Assembly (NCBI RefSeq): GCF_022698165.1
Contig: NZ_JALDAY010000013.1
Location: 186,001-250,000, forward strand
Source: Streptomyces cylindrosporus
Lineage (GTDB): Bacteria > Actinomycetota > Actinomycetes > Streptomycetales > Streptomycetaceae
Reading direction: 5' to 3'
DNA: 64,000 nt
Position numbers and translations under genes: made by a program. The notes beneath the pieces were generated by a model. That model made no database searches. It had not been told where the DNA came from and saw only the letters and a list, made by a program, of their open reading frames with translations. The stretch's first letter is position 1; every line of letters starts with the position of its first letter. Shown here piece after piece: positions 52,040 to 61,299 of this stretch.

Positions 52040-53179
52040 GTGAGCCATGCCATGCGGAGGGTCAGCGAGCTGGCCCTGGACGAGACGACGGTCACCGCAC
52101 TGCGGGCCGCGCTGAAGACCACCGCCGACGAGGTCGTCCAGGCGATCATCGACGAGGTCCCGCCCTACGCCAATGCCCTGGCGGGGCACATGGGTGCCAC
52201 CATCCGCCGCGCCGTACGCACCGCCCTGGGGCACTACCTGGACCTCGCCAGCGGGAACGCCACGGGCGGCGACGCCAGTGACGCGGCCTACGAACTGGGC
52301 CGCGGCGAGGTCCGCGACGGCCGCTCCATGGATGCCCTGCTCAGCGCTTACCGCGTCGGCGCCCGCGTGGCCTGGCGCTGCCTGGCAGCCGGAGCCGTAC
52401 CCGCAGGTCTGCCCGCCGCCGAGGTCGCCAAGTTCGCCGAGCTGACCTTCGCCTATATCGACGAGCTGTCCGCCGCGTCCGCCGCGGGCCACGCCGACGA
52501 ACTGGCGGCCCGGGGCCGGGCCCACGAGCGCCATCTGGAACATCTGGCCCGCGACCTCCTCGCCGGCGCGACCCCGGACGTACTGCTGGCCTCTGCCCAA
52601 CGGGCCGGGTGGCAGCCTCCCGTTTCACTGACCGCGGTCCTGCTGCCCGCCGCCCAGGCCCGGCCCGCCTACCGCACGCTCGACCCCAGCACCCTCGTCC
52701 TCGACGATCTGCCGGACACCACGGGTGTGCTGCTGGTGCCCGATGCCGACCGGCCACATCTCCTGCGGCAGCTGACCGACCGCACCGCCGTGGTCGGCCC
52801 GGCCCGGCCGTGGACTCGTGCGTCCGCCTCGTACGCACGAGCCGCACGCGCGCGTTCCCTCTCCTCCGATATCCGCGACACCGAGGACCACCTGCCCGAG
52901 CTGGTGCTGAGCGCCGACGCCGACGCGTTCGCAGACCTGCGGGCCCGGGCCCTCGCACCGCTGCTGACCTTGCCCGTCGCGACCGCACGGAGGCTGGAGG
53001 AGACGCTGCGGGAGTGGCTGCTGCACCAAGGCAGGCGGGACGAGGTGGCGGCGGCGTTGTTCGTCCACCCCCAGACCGTCCGCTACCGGATGGCACAGCT
53101 GCGGGAGCTGTTCCCGGATCTCGCATCACCCCACCAGGTCCTGGAACTGACGCTGGCGCTCGGTCTTCGGGCCGACTGA
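52040..53179 (+). CDS. PucR/CdaR-type transcriptional regulator
   Basis: 379 residues from GTG 52040, with TAGGGA upstream. The N-terminal half is an all-helical GGDEF-like/RsbT-co-antagonist-type region (ALKTTADEVVQAIIDEVPPY). The C-terminal HTH_30 domain has RRDEVAAALFVHPQTVRYRM, then LRELFPDL. Likely controls the divergent ferredoxin-reductase/desaturase operon and thereby membrane fluidity; this is from position only. Confidence 0.87.
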   Translation: MSHAMRRVSELALDETTVTALRAALKTTADEVVQAIIDEVPPYANALAGHMGATIRRAVRTALGHYLDLASGNATGGDASDAAYELGRGEVRDGRSMDALLSAYRVGARVAWRCLAAGAVPAGLPAAEVAKFAELTFAYIDELSAASAAGHADELAARGRAHERHLEHLARDLLAGATPDVLLASAQRAGWQPPVSLTAVLLPAAQARPAYRTLDPSTLVLDDLPDTTGVLLVPDADRPHLLRQLTDRTAVVGPARPWTRASASYARAARARSLSSDIRDTEDHLPELVLSADADAFADLRARALAPLLTLPVATARRLEETLREWLLHQGRRDEVAAALFVHPQTVRYRMAQLRELFPDLASPHQVLELTLALGLRAD

Positions 53180-53690
53180 CGCGTACGACGCGTACTTCGC
53201 CAGTCCACGAGCGCAATCCGCGCCCCGCGTCCCCGTCAGCCTCACGGTCCTGTCCGAGATCGTGGGCGCCCGCATGACGGATCACGCGCGCTGCAGCTGC
53301 CCACGCTCTCCTGGCCGGCCTCGTTCGCACCGGCCGGTGTCGGGATCCGCGCTCCGCGGCGGACGGGCGGCGAGCTGAAGCGGCTCCACGGCTTCACGGC
53401 TTGCCGGCTCAGTCCTCGGCGACGCGGATGATCGTCTCCTCCCGGAGGAAGCGCCGACAGCACCGGCACCCCGTGACTAGGAGGCCGCTCAGCTGGACTG
53501 GGCAGGGCCCCGACGGTCCACGCCGCCGACACCTTGGAGCTCCGGCTCGACTCACCTTGCCTGCGCTGACGTGGAGCCGCCAAGGCATCGCCGCACAGAC
53601 ACAGCTGCGGATAGCTGGTTACAGCGCGGCCGATGAGTTTGTGGCTCCCGGCCGGTCCAAGCTTGTGACAGCCCAGGAAAGGACACTGCC
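53180..53690. other. Gap with no gene I can support
   Basis: A minus-strand frame ending at 53409 reads VTGCRCCRRFLREETIIRVA and could be the tail of a small Cys-containing protein, but no start with a ribosome site fits. Nothing else resembles a family. The last 60 bases should hold the promoter of the DHFR-like gene. Confidence 0.5.
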
Positions 53691-54296
53691 ATGTCGGAGC
53701 TCCTCGTCGACTTCATCACCTCCCTCGACGGCTACGCATCGGGAGAGGGATGGCCCGGGTTCTGGGGCCTCGAGGGCCCGGAGTACCTCGCGTGGCTCGG
53801 TGAGCAGCCCAAGGTCACCTACCTGATGGGAGCAAACACCTACCGCCTGATGTCGGGTTTCGCCGCAGGCGAGGTTCCGTCTGGCCAAGACGAGTTCAGG
53901 CCCGAAGAAGAGGCGTCCGTCGACGAGCTCACACAAGCGTCCAAGGTCGTGTTCTCCTCCACCCTCCAAGAGCCACTGACGTGGGCCAACTCCACGCTCG
54001 TCCGCGACGACGCCGTCGAGGCGGTCCGCGCCATGAAGTCCAGTGGCTCGGGGCTCCTGAGCACGATCGGCAGCCTCAGCCTGTGCCGCTCCCTGCTGCG
54101 AGCCGGACTCGTCGACCGCTTCCGGGTCGTGATGTTCCCGGTGATCACCGGGGCCACGGGCGAGGAACGCATCTACGACGGCTATCCGGACGTCGCCCTC
54201 GAGATGATCGACCACCGCACCTTCGACGGCCGCATCCAACTGGTCGAGTACAAGCCCCGCGTGCTCGAGCACCCGCCACTCGCCGTCCCTGCATGA
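53691..54296 (+). CDS. Dihydrofolate-reductase-like protein (RibD C-terminal domain)
   Basis: 201 residues. RibD_C/DHFR-like fold: LLVDFITSLDGYASGEGWPG near the start, TYLMGANTYRLM near 45, LLSTIGSLSLCRSLLRAGLV near 115, then DRFRVVMFPVITGATG. The GSxxLxxxLL pattern binds NADPH. Many Streptomyces genomes carry such short DHFR-like proteins without known substrate. AGGAAAGGAC precedes ATG 53691. Confidence 0.88.
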   Translation: MSELLVDFITSLDGYASGEGWPGFWGLEGPEYLAWLGEQPKVTYLMGANTYRLMSGFAAGEVPSGQDEFRPEEEASVDELTQASKVVFSSTLQEPLTWANSTLVRDDAVEAVRAMKSSGSGLLSTIGSLSLCRSLLRAGLVDRFRVVMFPVITGATGEERIYDGYPDVALEMIDHRTFDGRIQLVEYKPRVLEHPPLAVPA

Positions 54297-54373
54297 CCTC
54301 GCCCCGTCCGCAACAGCGGGCCGCCTCTCAGCAGCCCGCCGGTGACCAGCAAGGATCGGGACGTGTACGGCGA

Positions 54374-54820
54374 GGCAGCTGGGCCAGGCTCTGTTCCGGC
54401 GCGTGGCTGGTCCTGACGGACCGGCGAACCACGCGCGCATCCACGACACTCCTGGCCCGCGCTGGTTCGCACCGGACGGTCTCATCCGCGCGGTTCACAC
54501 CGACGCCTCGATGTTCATCGGCGGTCTCAGGGCACTTCTTCTGCAGTCCTGGCATCCGCTCGCCATGGCCGCGGTGGCCGGACACTCCGGTTTCCGCGGC
54601 GACCCGCGGGCCGTCTGCAGCGCACCAGCACCTTCCTGGTCGTGACGACGCACGGTACTGCCGAGGATGCCCAGCGAGCCGTGGACCACGTCCGTGACAT
54701 CCGTGACCGCATCCGTGGGACCACCGCGGAGGGGGCGCCTACCACGCGGCCGACCCGCAGCCGCTCGCGTGGGTCCACATCTCCGAGACGGACAGTTCCC
54801 CACACCCAGACCGCTGAGTC
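54374..54820 (+). pseudogene. MpaB-type oxygenase (DUF2236) remnant
   Basis: Plus frames in sequence read FAPDGLIRAVHTDASMFIGG, LQSWHPLAMAAVAGHSGF, then in the next frame LQRTSTFLVVTTHGTAEDAQ and VDHVRDIRDRIRGT, then YHAADPQPLAWVHI. This is the N-terminal half of the MpaB/DUF2236 family, with frameshifts near 54610 and 54740 and no C-terminal half. Confidence 0.8.
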
Positions 54821-54965
54821 CGGCACGAGCAACTGACCGGTGGGGGTGGCGATTTGTTGTCCCGCCCGAGGTGATCGTGCTGTCCCTGTCGCGTGAGGTG
54901 AGCGGGCTCGGCCTTCCGCCGAGCCCGCCCGAGCCGGCTCCCTTGCGGGAGCCCATGACGTGCTG

Positions 54966-56432
54966 TCAGCGCTGCAGTGTCAGCAGTCCCGGCCGGTAGG
55001 GGAGGAGGCCGTAGTCGCCGCCCGAGCTGGGGCTGCGCCCCTGGTAGAGCAGTTGCAGATTGCAGGGGTCGACGGTCATGGTCTGGTCAGGGCTGGTGCG
55101 GAGCAGGTCGCCGTGACTGATGTCGTTGGTCCAGGCGGCGCCGCTGTTTGCCTTGCTGGCGAAGGGATTGCTCTCGGTCGCGGCCTGCGGTGTCCATGAG
55201 CCGTTCAGACTGGTGGCCGTGAACGAGCGGAAGTAGCGGCCCTGCGAACCGATCGCCTCGACGATCATGAGGTAGCGGTTCTGGCCCTGCAGCTTGTACA
55301 CCTGTGGGGCTTCGAACAGGTTGTTCGTCGTGTCGCTCATGACCACGGTGGAGGTCGTACCGAAGCTGCCCGGGAAGTTCCCGATCGGCATGCTCGCCCG
55401 GTAGATCTTGCCGTTGTCGCCGGCGAAGAACAGATACATGTTCGTGCCGTCACCGATGAGCGTCTGGTCGATGGGGCCCGTTCCGGAGCCGGAAATGCTC
55501 CCGGAGAACAGCACTTGCTGCGATGACCAGCCGTTCGGGTTGGTGGGATCGCTCGACGTCCGGTAGGAGAAGGCGGTCCCGCCCCACTGGTAGGCGAGCA
55601 CCCAGATGTTCTTCGGCGCGAAGTAGAACAGCGTGGGGGCCACGGCGGACGATGACATCGTGTTCTGGCTGGCCGAGGCCATCTCGGACCAGTTGGTGAA
55701 CAGGCCGAAGTTCATCGAGCCCCAACTCGTCCCGGTGTCGTGGGTCGTGGCGTAGACGAGTTGCTTTCCGTTGTAGGGGGCGACGGTGAAGTCCTTGAGC
55801 GAGACCCACCCGGACTTAGGCTGGGCCAGCGCGCCCGTTGACGTCCAGCGGTAGGTCGACGGAAGATCGCAGGCGCTGGGGGCGTCGGCGCCGACCTTGA
55901 CGAGCTGCCACTGCTGGCCTGCGCCGCCCCAGTCGTCGTACTGGACGATGTTCGCGTTGTCGGCGGTGGAGGCGCCTTGTACTTCGAGGGCCTTGTTGCT
56001 GTGGCGCGAGATGAGCCGCACGTAGCCGTCCGCACTGTCGGCCAGCCGCCACTGCTGGTTGGTGCCGTTCAAGTCGGTCCACTGGACGATCGAACTGCCG
56101 TTCGCGGTGGACCAGTTGTACAGGTCGAGCACCTTGCCCGAGTGGCGGGACTTGAGGCGGTAGTAGCCGCCCCCGGAGTCGACGAACTGCCACTGCTGCT
56201 GGTTCTGGTCGTTTCTGGTCCACTGGGTGATGCGGGCGCCGTCGTTGGTCGCCATGTTGTAGACGTCCAGGGCCTTGCCGCTGTTGCGGTTGACCAGCAC
56301 ATACCAGGCCTTGGTGTCGACGGTCGCCGCGCTGGCGGGCTGAGCACCGAGGAAGGCGGCCACGAGCAGCAGCGGTGCGAGGACGGCGAGTAAGCGTCTG
56401 AGTGGAGCTGCGGACGGGTGGCGTAACCGCAT
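54966..56432 (-). CDS. Secreted GH62 alpha-L-arabinofuranosidase with N-terminal CBM13
   Basis: 488 residues. Signal peptide about 1-36 (RRLLAVLAPLLLVAAFLGAQ, cut after ASA). A ricin-type CBM13 module (about 37-180) shows three repeats ending in QWQ/QQWRL. The GH62 domain begins CDLPSTYRWTSTGALAQPKS and includes FTNWSEMASASQNTMS, IDQTLIGDGTNMYLFF and FEAPQVYKLQGQNRYLMIV, where conserved acidic residues form the active site. It removes arabinose from arabinoxylan. Paired with the xylanase gene 786 bp away, divergently. Confidence 0.92.
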   Translation of the reverse strand: MRLRHPSAAPLRRLLAVLAPLLLVAAFLGAQPASAATVDTKAWYVLVNRNSGKALDVYNMATNDGARITQWTRNDQNQQQWQFVDSGGGYYRLKSRHSGKVLDLYNWSTANGSSIVQWTDLNGTNQQWRLADSADGYVRLISRHSNKALEVQGASTADNANIVQYDDWGGAGQQWQLVKVGADAPSACDLPSTYRWTSTGALAQPKSGWVSLKDFTVAPYNGKQLVYATTHDTGTSWGSMNFGLFTNWSEMASASQNTMSSSAVAPTLFYFAPKNIWVLAYQWGGTAFSYRTSSDPTNPNGWSSQQVLFSGSISGSGTGPIDQTLIGDGTNMYLFFAGDNGKIYRASMPIGNFPGSFGTTSTVVMSDTTNNLFEAPQVYKLQGQNRYLMIVEAIGSQGRYFRSFTATSLNGSWTPQAATESNPFASKANSGAAWTNDISHGDLLRTSPDQTMTVDPCNLQLLYQGRSPSSGGDYGLLPYRPGLLTLQR

Positions 56433-57218
56433 CTGAGGGCCTCCTTGAGGGGCGCTGGGCGAGTTGGTGTCGGCGAACTGCGGAGCGGTGTGCCAGGGAG
56501 GGAAGCCCAGTCGAAAGTTTCGAAGAGTTCCCGGATCTTTCGACGCCACAAGATAGAAATGCGGGGTCGCTCGGTCAAGGTCTGTCACCGTGCTGTCCGC
56601 AAACAGTTCTTCACCCTCGGGCGCGGCAGGGCGATGTGCTGGCCGGGAGCGCTCGCAGGGCCTGTTATCGGCCCGACGGATTCCCGAATGTTTCGAGACG
56701 GAGAAAGAAACATTCTCTGCCGAAGCTATTGACGATCCACTGTCAACGCATCAATCATCCGTCACCGAGGATCGACCGCAGTTCGGAATACCGAACCGCA
56801 GGAGGCTGTGCGCCAACCGCTGCATCACAGATCTACGCACCACCGCACGGCCCGTTCATGTGCCACAGCACTGCGCCACACCGTTTCGTTCCGGTGCGGT
56901 CCGCACCGGCGCAGCTGGCTCTTCGTTGCAGTCGGAGAGGTACGCGACGCCGTGTGACGGCCCCCGGCTGAGCCGCGATGGAGTAGCCCCGTGCCCGTGC
57001 CCGTGCCGAAACCGCGCTATCGCGCGCCGAATTTCACCTGGCGGCCGACCGGGAGTCGTCCGCGCCGGTCGAGATCGTCCCGGTCCCACGGACCCGGTGT
57101 CCGGTGATTCCGGGCAGTCCCGGTTCCGATCCGTCCCGTCCGTCCGCCGAGGAGGGGCGCTCGACGCTCCTTCCCTGCGCTCCAGCCATCCCGTGATGCC
57201 GATTCTGGAGGCACAGCC
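56433..57218. promoter_or_regulatory. Divergent control region of the GH62 and GH10 genes
   Basis: No gene is supported in these 786 bases. CGAAAGTTTCG, an 11-bp palindrome at 56512-56522, lies 80 bp before the GH62 start; it has the CGAAA-n-TTTCG form reported for xylanase genes of Streptomyces. A second dyad, GAATGTTTC (56686-56694) with GAAACATTC (56707-56715), lies further out. The 500 bp next to the xylanase gene show no matching site. No ORF with a ribosome site was found. Confidence 0.6.
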
Positions 57219-58649
57219 ATGGGCTTGTACGTCCTTGCTCCCCCCGATGTCCGCCGGAGATTCCGCAGGCTGCTGCTGGTGTTGCTCATAGGCGTCCTCA
57301 GCACGGCAGCCGCAGTGGCCACACCCTCGGCCGCGCACGCCGCCGAAAGCACGCTCGGCGCCGCGGCGGCTCAGAGCGGCCGCTACTTCGGCACCGCCAT
57401 CGCCTCGGGTCGGCTGGGCGACTCGGCGTACACCACGATCGCGGGCCGCGAGTTCAACATGGTCACGGCCGAGAACGAGATGAAGATCGACGCCACCGAA
57501 CCGCAGCGGGGCCAGTTCGACTTCACCGCCGGCGACCGCGTCTACAACTGGGCGGTGCAGAACGGCAAGAAGGTCCGCGGACACACCCTGGCCTGGCACT
57601 CCCAGCAGCCCGGCTGGATGCAGAGCCTCAGCGGCAGCACCCTGCGCCAGGCGATGATCGACCACATCAACGGTGTGATGAGCCACTACAAGGGCAAGAT
57701 CGCCCAGTGGGATGTCGTGAACGAGGCCTTCGCCGACGGCAGTTCGGGGGCCCGGCGCGACTCCAACCTGCAACGCACCGGCAATGACTGGATCGAGGTC
57801 GCCTTCCGCACCGCGCGCGCCGCGGACCCCGCCGCCAAGCTCTGCTACAACGACTACAACATCGAGAACTGGACCTGGGCCAAGACCCAGGCCGTGTACT
57901 CCATGGTCCGGGACTTCAAGCAGCGCGGCGTACCGATCGACTGTGTCGGTTTCCAGTCGCACTTCAACAGCGGCAGCCCGTACAACAGCAACTTCCGCAC
58001 CACCCTCCAGAGTTTCGCCGCCCTCGGTGTCGACGTTGCCATCACCGAACTCGACATCCAGGGCGCCCCGGCCTCGACCTACGCCAGCGTGACCAACGAC
58101 TGCCTGGCCGTCTCGCGCTGCCTCGGCATCACCGTCTGGGGCGTGCGCGACACCGACTCCTGGCGATCGGGTGACACGCCGCTGCTGTTCAACGGCGACG
58201 GCAGCAAGAAGCCCGCCTACACCGCCGTTCTCAACGCACTCAACGGCGGCTCCACCACGCCCCCTTCGGGTTCCGGACAGATCAAGGGCGTCGGCTCCGG
58301 CCGCTGCCTGGACGTCCCCAACTCCAGCACCATCGACGGCACCCAGCTCCAACTGTGGGACTGCCACAGCGGCACCAACCAGCAGTGGACCTACACCGAC
58401 GCCGGAGAGCTCAGGGTCTACGGCAACAAATGCCTGGACGCCGGCGGCACCGGCAACGGCACCAAAGTCCAGATCTACAGCTGCTGGGGCGGCGACAACC
58501 AGAAGTGGCGCCTGAACTCCGACGGAACCATCGTCGGCGTCCAGTCCGGCCTCTGCCTCGACGCCGCCGCGAGCGGCACCGCCAACGGAACGCCGATCCA
58601 GCTCTACTCCTGTTCGAACGGCACCAACCAACACTGGACCCGCACCTGA
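57219..58649 (+). CDS. xlnA: Secreted GH10 endo-1,4-beta-xylanase with C-terminal CBM13
   Basis: 476 residues, nearly identical in architecture and motifs to Streptomyces xylanase A. Signal peptide with an RRRFRRLLLVLL start, cut near AHA-AES. GH10 barrel (about 42-340): GRYFGTAIASGR, acid/base Glu in WDVVNEAF, nucleophile Glu in VAITELDIQG. Then a Gly/Ser/Pro linker and CBM13 (350-476) with three QxW repeats (NQQW, NQKW, NQHW). Hydrolyses xylan outside the cell. Acts with the GH62 enzyme. Confidence 0.97.
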   Translation: MGLYVLAPPDVRRRFRRLLLVLLIGVLSTAAAVATPSAAHAAESTLGAAAAQSGRYFGTAIASGRLGDSAYTTIAGREFNMVTAENEMKIDATEPQRGQFDFTAGDRVYNWAVQNGKKVRGHTLAWHSQQPGWMQSLSGSTLRQAMIDHINGVMSHYKGKIAQWDVVNEAFADGSSGARRDSNLQRTGNDWIEVAFRTARAADPAAKLCYNDYNIENWTWAKTQAVYSMVRDFKQRGVPIDCVGFQSHFNSGSPYNSNFRTTLQSFAALGVDVAITELDIQGAPASTYASVTNDCLAVSRCLGITVWGVRDTDSWRSGDTPLLFNGDGSKKPAYTAVLNALNGGSTTPPSGSGQIKGVGSGRCLDVPNSSTIDGTQLQLWDCHSGTNQQWTYTDAGELRVYGNKCLDAGGTGNGTKVQIYSCWGGDNQKWRLNSDGTIVGVQSGLCLDAAASGTANGTPIQLYSCSNGTNQHWTRT

Positions 58650-58904
58650 TGAGCCCTGCGACCGCATGGAGGGGTGAATCGCCAACGGCCTGACGCGAGC
58701 CGTCCCCCGCTCCCTCCTGGAAGACATCGCAGGTTTGCGCCGGGGCGCCGTCACGATGGCGGCGACCCGGCCGGCCGCATGCTTGCTGCGGTGTGACGTT
58801 CCCTCGGGACGGTGGTCGGTGCACGGCGGCGGTCGCCGGGCGACTGAGTGGAAGAGGTCACCCCGATCCCCACGCAGACCGTGAACGTCCCCCCCGAACG
58901 CGCT

Positions 58905-59447
58905 TCAGCTCTGCGGCTGTGTGCGCAGGCCGTCGAGGATGAGTGCGAGCATCCGGGGTGCTCGGTCTTCGGGGGTGGCGGCGGCGCGCCATAGTGCGCC
59001 GGTGAGCTGGAGAAAGTCGCCGGGGTCGGCGTCCGTGCGGATGCTTCCGTCCTTCTTGCCGGCGTCGAGCAACGCGGTGATCGCGGCGACGACGGGCCCG
59101 TAACTCTGCTCGCTCATCGCCTGGTGTGCGCTGGGGCTGAGCGCGTCGCCGAGGCCGTGTTTCCTGCGCATGGCCTCGACGAGGTCGATCGTCCAGTGGC
59201 GCAGCGCTTCGAGCGGGGGCAGCTGGGCGAGTAGGTCGGGCACCGTGCCGACGATGCGCTCCACCTCGTCCTGATAGACGGCCAGCACCAACGCCTCGCG
59301 GGTGGGGAAGTTGCGGTAGAGGGTGCCCGCGCCGACTCCGGCGCGCTGGGCGATCTGGTTCATCGACGTGCTGCCGTCCGCGGTGAGCGCTTCGCGTGCG
59401 GCGGCGAGGATGCGTGCCCTGTTCTCACGGGCGTCTGAACGGACCAC
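58905..59447 (-). CDS. TetR-family transcriptional regulator
   Basis: 180 residues, GTG start. HTH RARILAAAREALTADGSTSM, then NQIAQRAGVGAGTLYRNF. C-terminal domain is of the TetR_C_33-like type. Divergent from an aldo/keto reductase operon, with two GGAGAGnnCTCC dyads between. Confidence 0.93.
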   Translation of the reverse strand: MVRSDARENRARILAAAREALTADGSTSMNQIAQRAGVGAGTLYRNFPTREALVLAVYQDEVERIVGTVPDLLAQLPPLEALRHWTIDLVEAMRRKHGLGDALSPSAHQAMSEQSYGPVVAAITALLDAGKKDGSIRTDADPGDFLQLTGALWRAAATPEDRAPRMLALILDGLRTQPQS

Positions 59448-59464
59448 GGGACCTCACGTTGCTA

Positions 59465-59503
59465 AGTGGAGAGTTCTCCACTACGTTATGTGGAGAGCTC
59501 TCC
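59465..59503. promoter_or_regulatory. TetR operators with GGAGA/TCTCC arms
   Basis: AGTGGAGAGTTCTCCACT (59465-59482) and GGAGAGCTCTCC (59492-59503) are almost and fully palindromic respectively. They lie between the GTG of the TetR gene and ATG 59523, covering both promoters. Confidence 0.85.
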
Positions 59504-59522
59504 GGAAATCTTAAGGAGCGTC

Positions 59523-60572
59523 ATGCATTACATCAAGCTCGGCATGACCGGTCTCGACGTGTCCCCGATCGCGATCGGTGCGATGACCTACGGCGAACCC
59601 GACCGCGGTCACCCCGTCTGGTCGAAGGGCGAGGAAGAAGCGCGGCCGCTGGTCAGGCATGCGTTGGAGGCGGGGATCAACTTCTTCGACACCGCGAACA
59701 TGTACTCCAACGGTTCCAGCGAGGAGATCCTCGGTCGCGCCCTGAAGGACTTCGCCGACCGCGACGCGGTGGTGATCGCCACCAAGCTGCGCCATCCGAT
59801 GCGGCTGGGACCGAACGGCCGCGGTCTGTCCCGCAAGGCGATCATGACCGAGGTCGACCACTCCCTGCGCCGCCTCGGCACCGACTACATCGACCTCTAC
59901 CAGATCCACCGCAACGACCACGCCACCCCCTGGGAGGAGACGCTGGAGGCACTCAGCGACCTCGTGAAGGCCGGCAAGGTCCGCTACCTCGGCGCCTCCT
60001 CCATGCACGCCTGGGAGTTCGCCAAGGCGCTGCACCTGCAGAAGCAGCACGGCTGGGCACGGTTCGTGTCGATGCAGGACCACTACAACCTGCTCGCCCG
60101 CGAGGAGGAGCGGGAGATGATCCCGCTGTGCCTGGACGAGGGCGTCGGCACGGTCATCTGGTCGCCGCTGGCTCGCGGCCGGCTCGCGCGCGGGTGGGAC
60201 GATGCCCGCTCGACGGTGCGCTCCGAGACGGACGGCGCTTTCGCGGACCTGCTGTACTCGCCTGACCAGGAGGCGTCCAACAAGGCGATCATCGACGCGG
60301 TGGGTCAGGTCGCGGACGCGCACGGCGCCAGCCGCGCGCAGGTCGCGCTCGCCTGGCTGCGCCGCCAGCCGGTCGTCACCGCACCGCTGGTCGGCGCCGG
60401 TTCGATCCGGCAGATCGACGAGGCCGTGGCCTCCCTCGACATCGACCTCGCCGACGACGAGGTACGCGCCCTCGAAGCCCCGTACACCCCGCGCTACGAC
60501 TGGCAGGGCGTGTCCGACGAGGCCGAGATGGAGGCCATCCGCCAACGCGTCCCCGGCATGGCTCTCGCATGA
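59523..60572 (+). CDS. Aldo/keto reductase
   Basis: 349 residues. FDTANMYSNGSSEEILGRAL near 56 holds the catalytic Asp and Tyr; ATKLRHPMRL has the Lys and IDLYQIHRND the His. The NADPH loop is LARGRLARGW near 215. Same subgroup as YajO-type reductases. AAGGAG lies before ATG 59523. Overlaps the next gene by ATGA, so a three-gene operon follows. Confidence 0.94.
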   Translation: MHYIKLGMTGLDVSPIAIGAMTYGEPDRGHPVWSKGEEEARPLVRHALEAGINFFDTANMYSNGSSEEILGRALKDFADRDAVVIATKLRHPMRLGPNGRGLSRKAIMTEVDHSLRRLGTDYIDLYQIHRNDHATPWEETLEALSDLVKAGKVRYLGASSMHAWEFAKALHLQKQHGWARFVSMQDHYNLLAREEEREMIPLCLDEGVGTVIWSPLARGRLARGWDDARSTVRSETDGAFADLLYSPDQEASNKAIIDAVGQVADAHGASRAQVALAWLRRQPVVTAPLVGAGSIRQIDEAVASLDIDLADDEVRALEAPYTPRYDWQGVSDEAEMEAIRQRVPGMALA

Positions 60573-61288
60573 ACCCCATCGTCCGCTCCGGCGCCGCTGC
60601 CCGCGCCGGAGCCCTCCTCATCCTTCTCGGCCCGCTCGTGTCCTGGCTCGCCGAGTTCATCACCGCCGCCGCATGGCAGGACCCGCCGTACTCGCCCCTG
60701 TACAATTGGGTCAGCCACCTCGGCCTGACCGGCCCGCCGCAGACCGCGTTCGGGCAGGTCGCCAATTCCCCTCTCGGCGCGGTCATGGACACCGGCTGGG
60801 TGGTCTACGGCATCCTCCTGATCGTCGGCACGTTCCTGGTGTTCGACCCGCGCAAAGGCGCCCGCCCCATCGTCATCGTGAGCCTGGCCGTCCTGGCGGG
60901 CGCCGGGGTCTCGCTCGTCGGCATCTTCCAGGGCTCCAACGCCAATGTCGACAACGGCCTGATCGCCTTCCACACCGTCGGCGCGCAGACGGTCATGCTC
61001 GCCGGCAACATCATGGCGATCGCCGTCGGAACCGGCGGAACCCGTATCGGTCTCAGCAGAAGCCGCTCGATCGCGAGCACCGCACTCGGCACCGCCGGAC
61101 TGATCGCATTCCCCCTCTTCATGGCGGACGTGTTCACCGGCTGGATGTGGAACATCGGCCTGTTCGAGCGCGCCGTCATCTACCCGATCATGATCGGCCA
61201 CGCCCTCCTCGGAGGCAGCCTGGCCGCCACCCGGCGCCACCGTGCGACGCGCCCGCCGATACCCCTTACCGCACGAGCCAACAGCTGA
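60569..61288 (+). CDS. DUF998 family membrane protein
   Basis: 239 residues with about six membrane helices: AGALLILLGPLVSWLAEFIT, VVYGILLIVGTFLVF, VIVSLAVLAGAGVSLVGIF, a TVMLAGNIMAIAVG segment, TAGLIAFPLFMADVF and a final one near 210. The motif SHLGLT near 47 and FxGSNAN near 115 are typical of DUF998. Function unknown. Second gene of the operon. Confidence 0.85.
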   Translation: MNPIVRSGAAARAGALLILLGPLVSWLAEFITAAAWQDPPYSPLYNWVSHLGLTGPPQTAFGQVANSPLGAVMDTGWVVYGILLIVGTFLVFDPRKGARPIVIVSLAVLAGAGVSLVGIFQGSNANVDNGLIAFHTVGAQTVMLAGNIMAIAVGTGGTRIGLSRSRSIASTALGTAGLIAFPLFMADVFTGWMWNIGLFERAVIYPIMIGHALLGGSLAATRRHRATRPPIPLTARANS

Positions 61289-61299
61289 AGGAGAGACAG

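Noticed and set aside
53242..53583. Minus-strand frame in the gap after the PucR-type gene
   Set aside because: Pro/Arg-rich shadow-like composition and no start signal; only a possible small Cys-containing tail in another frame was noted.
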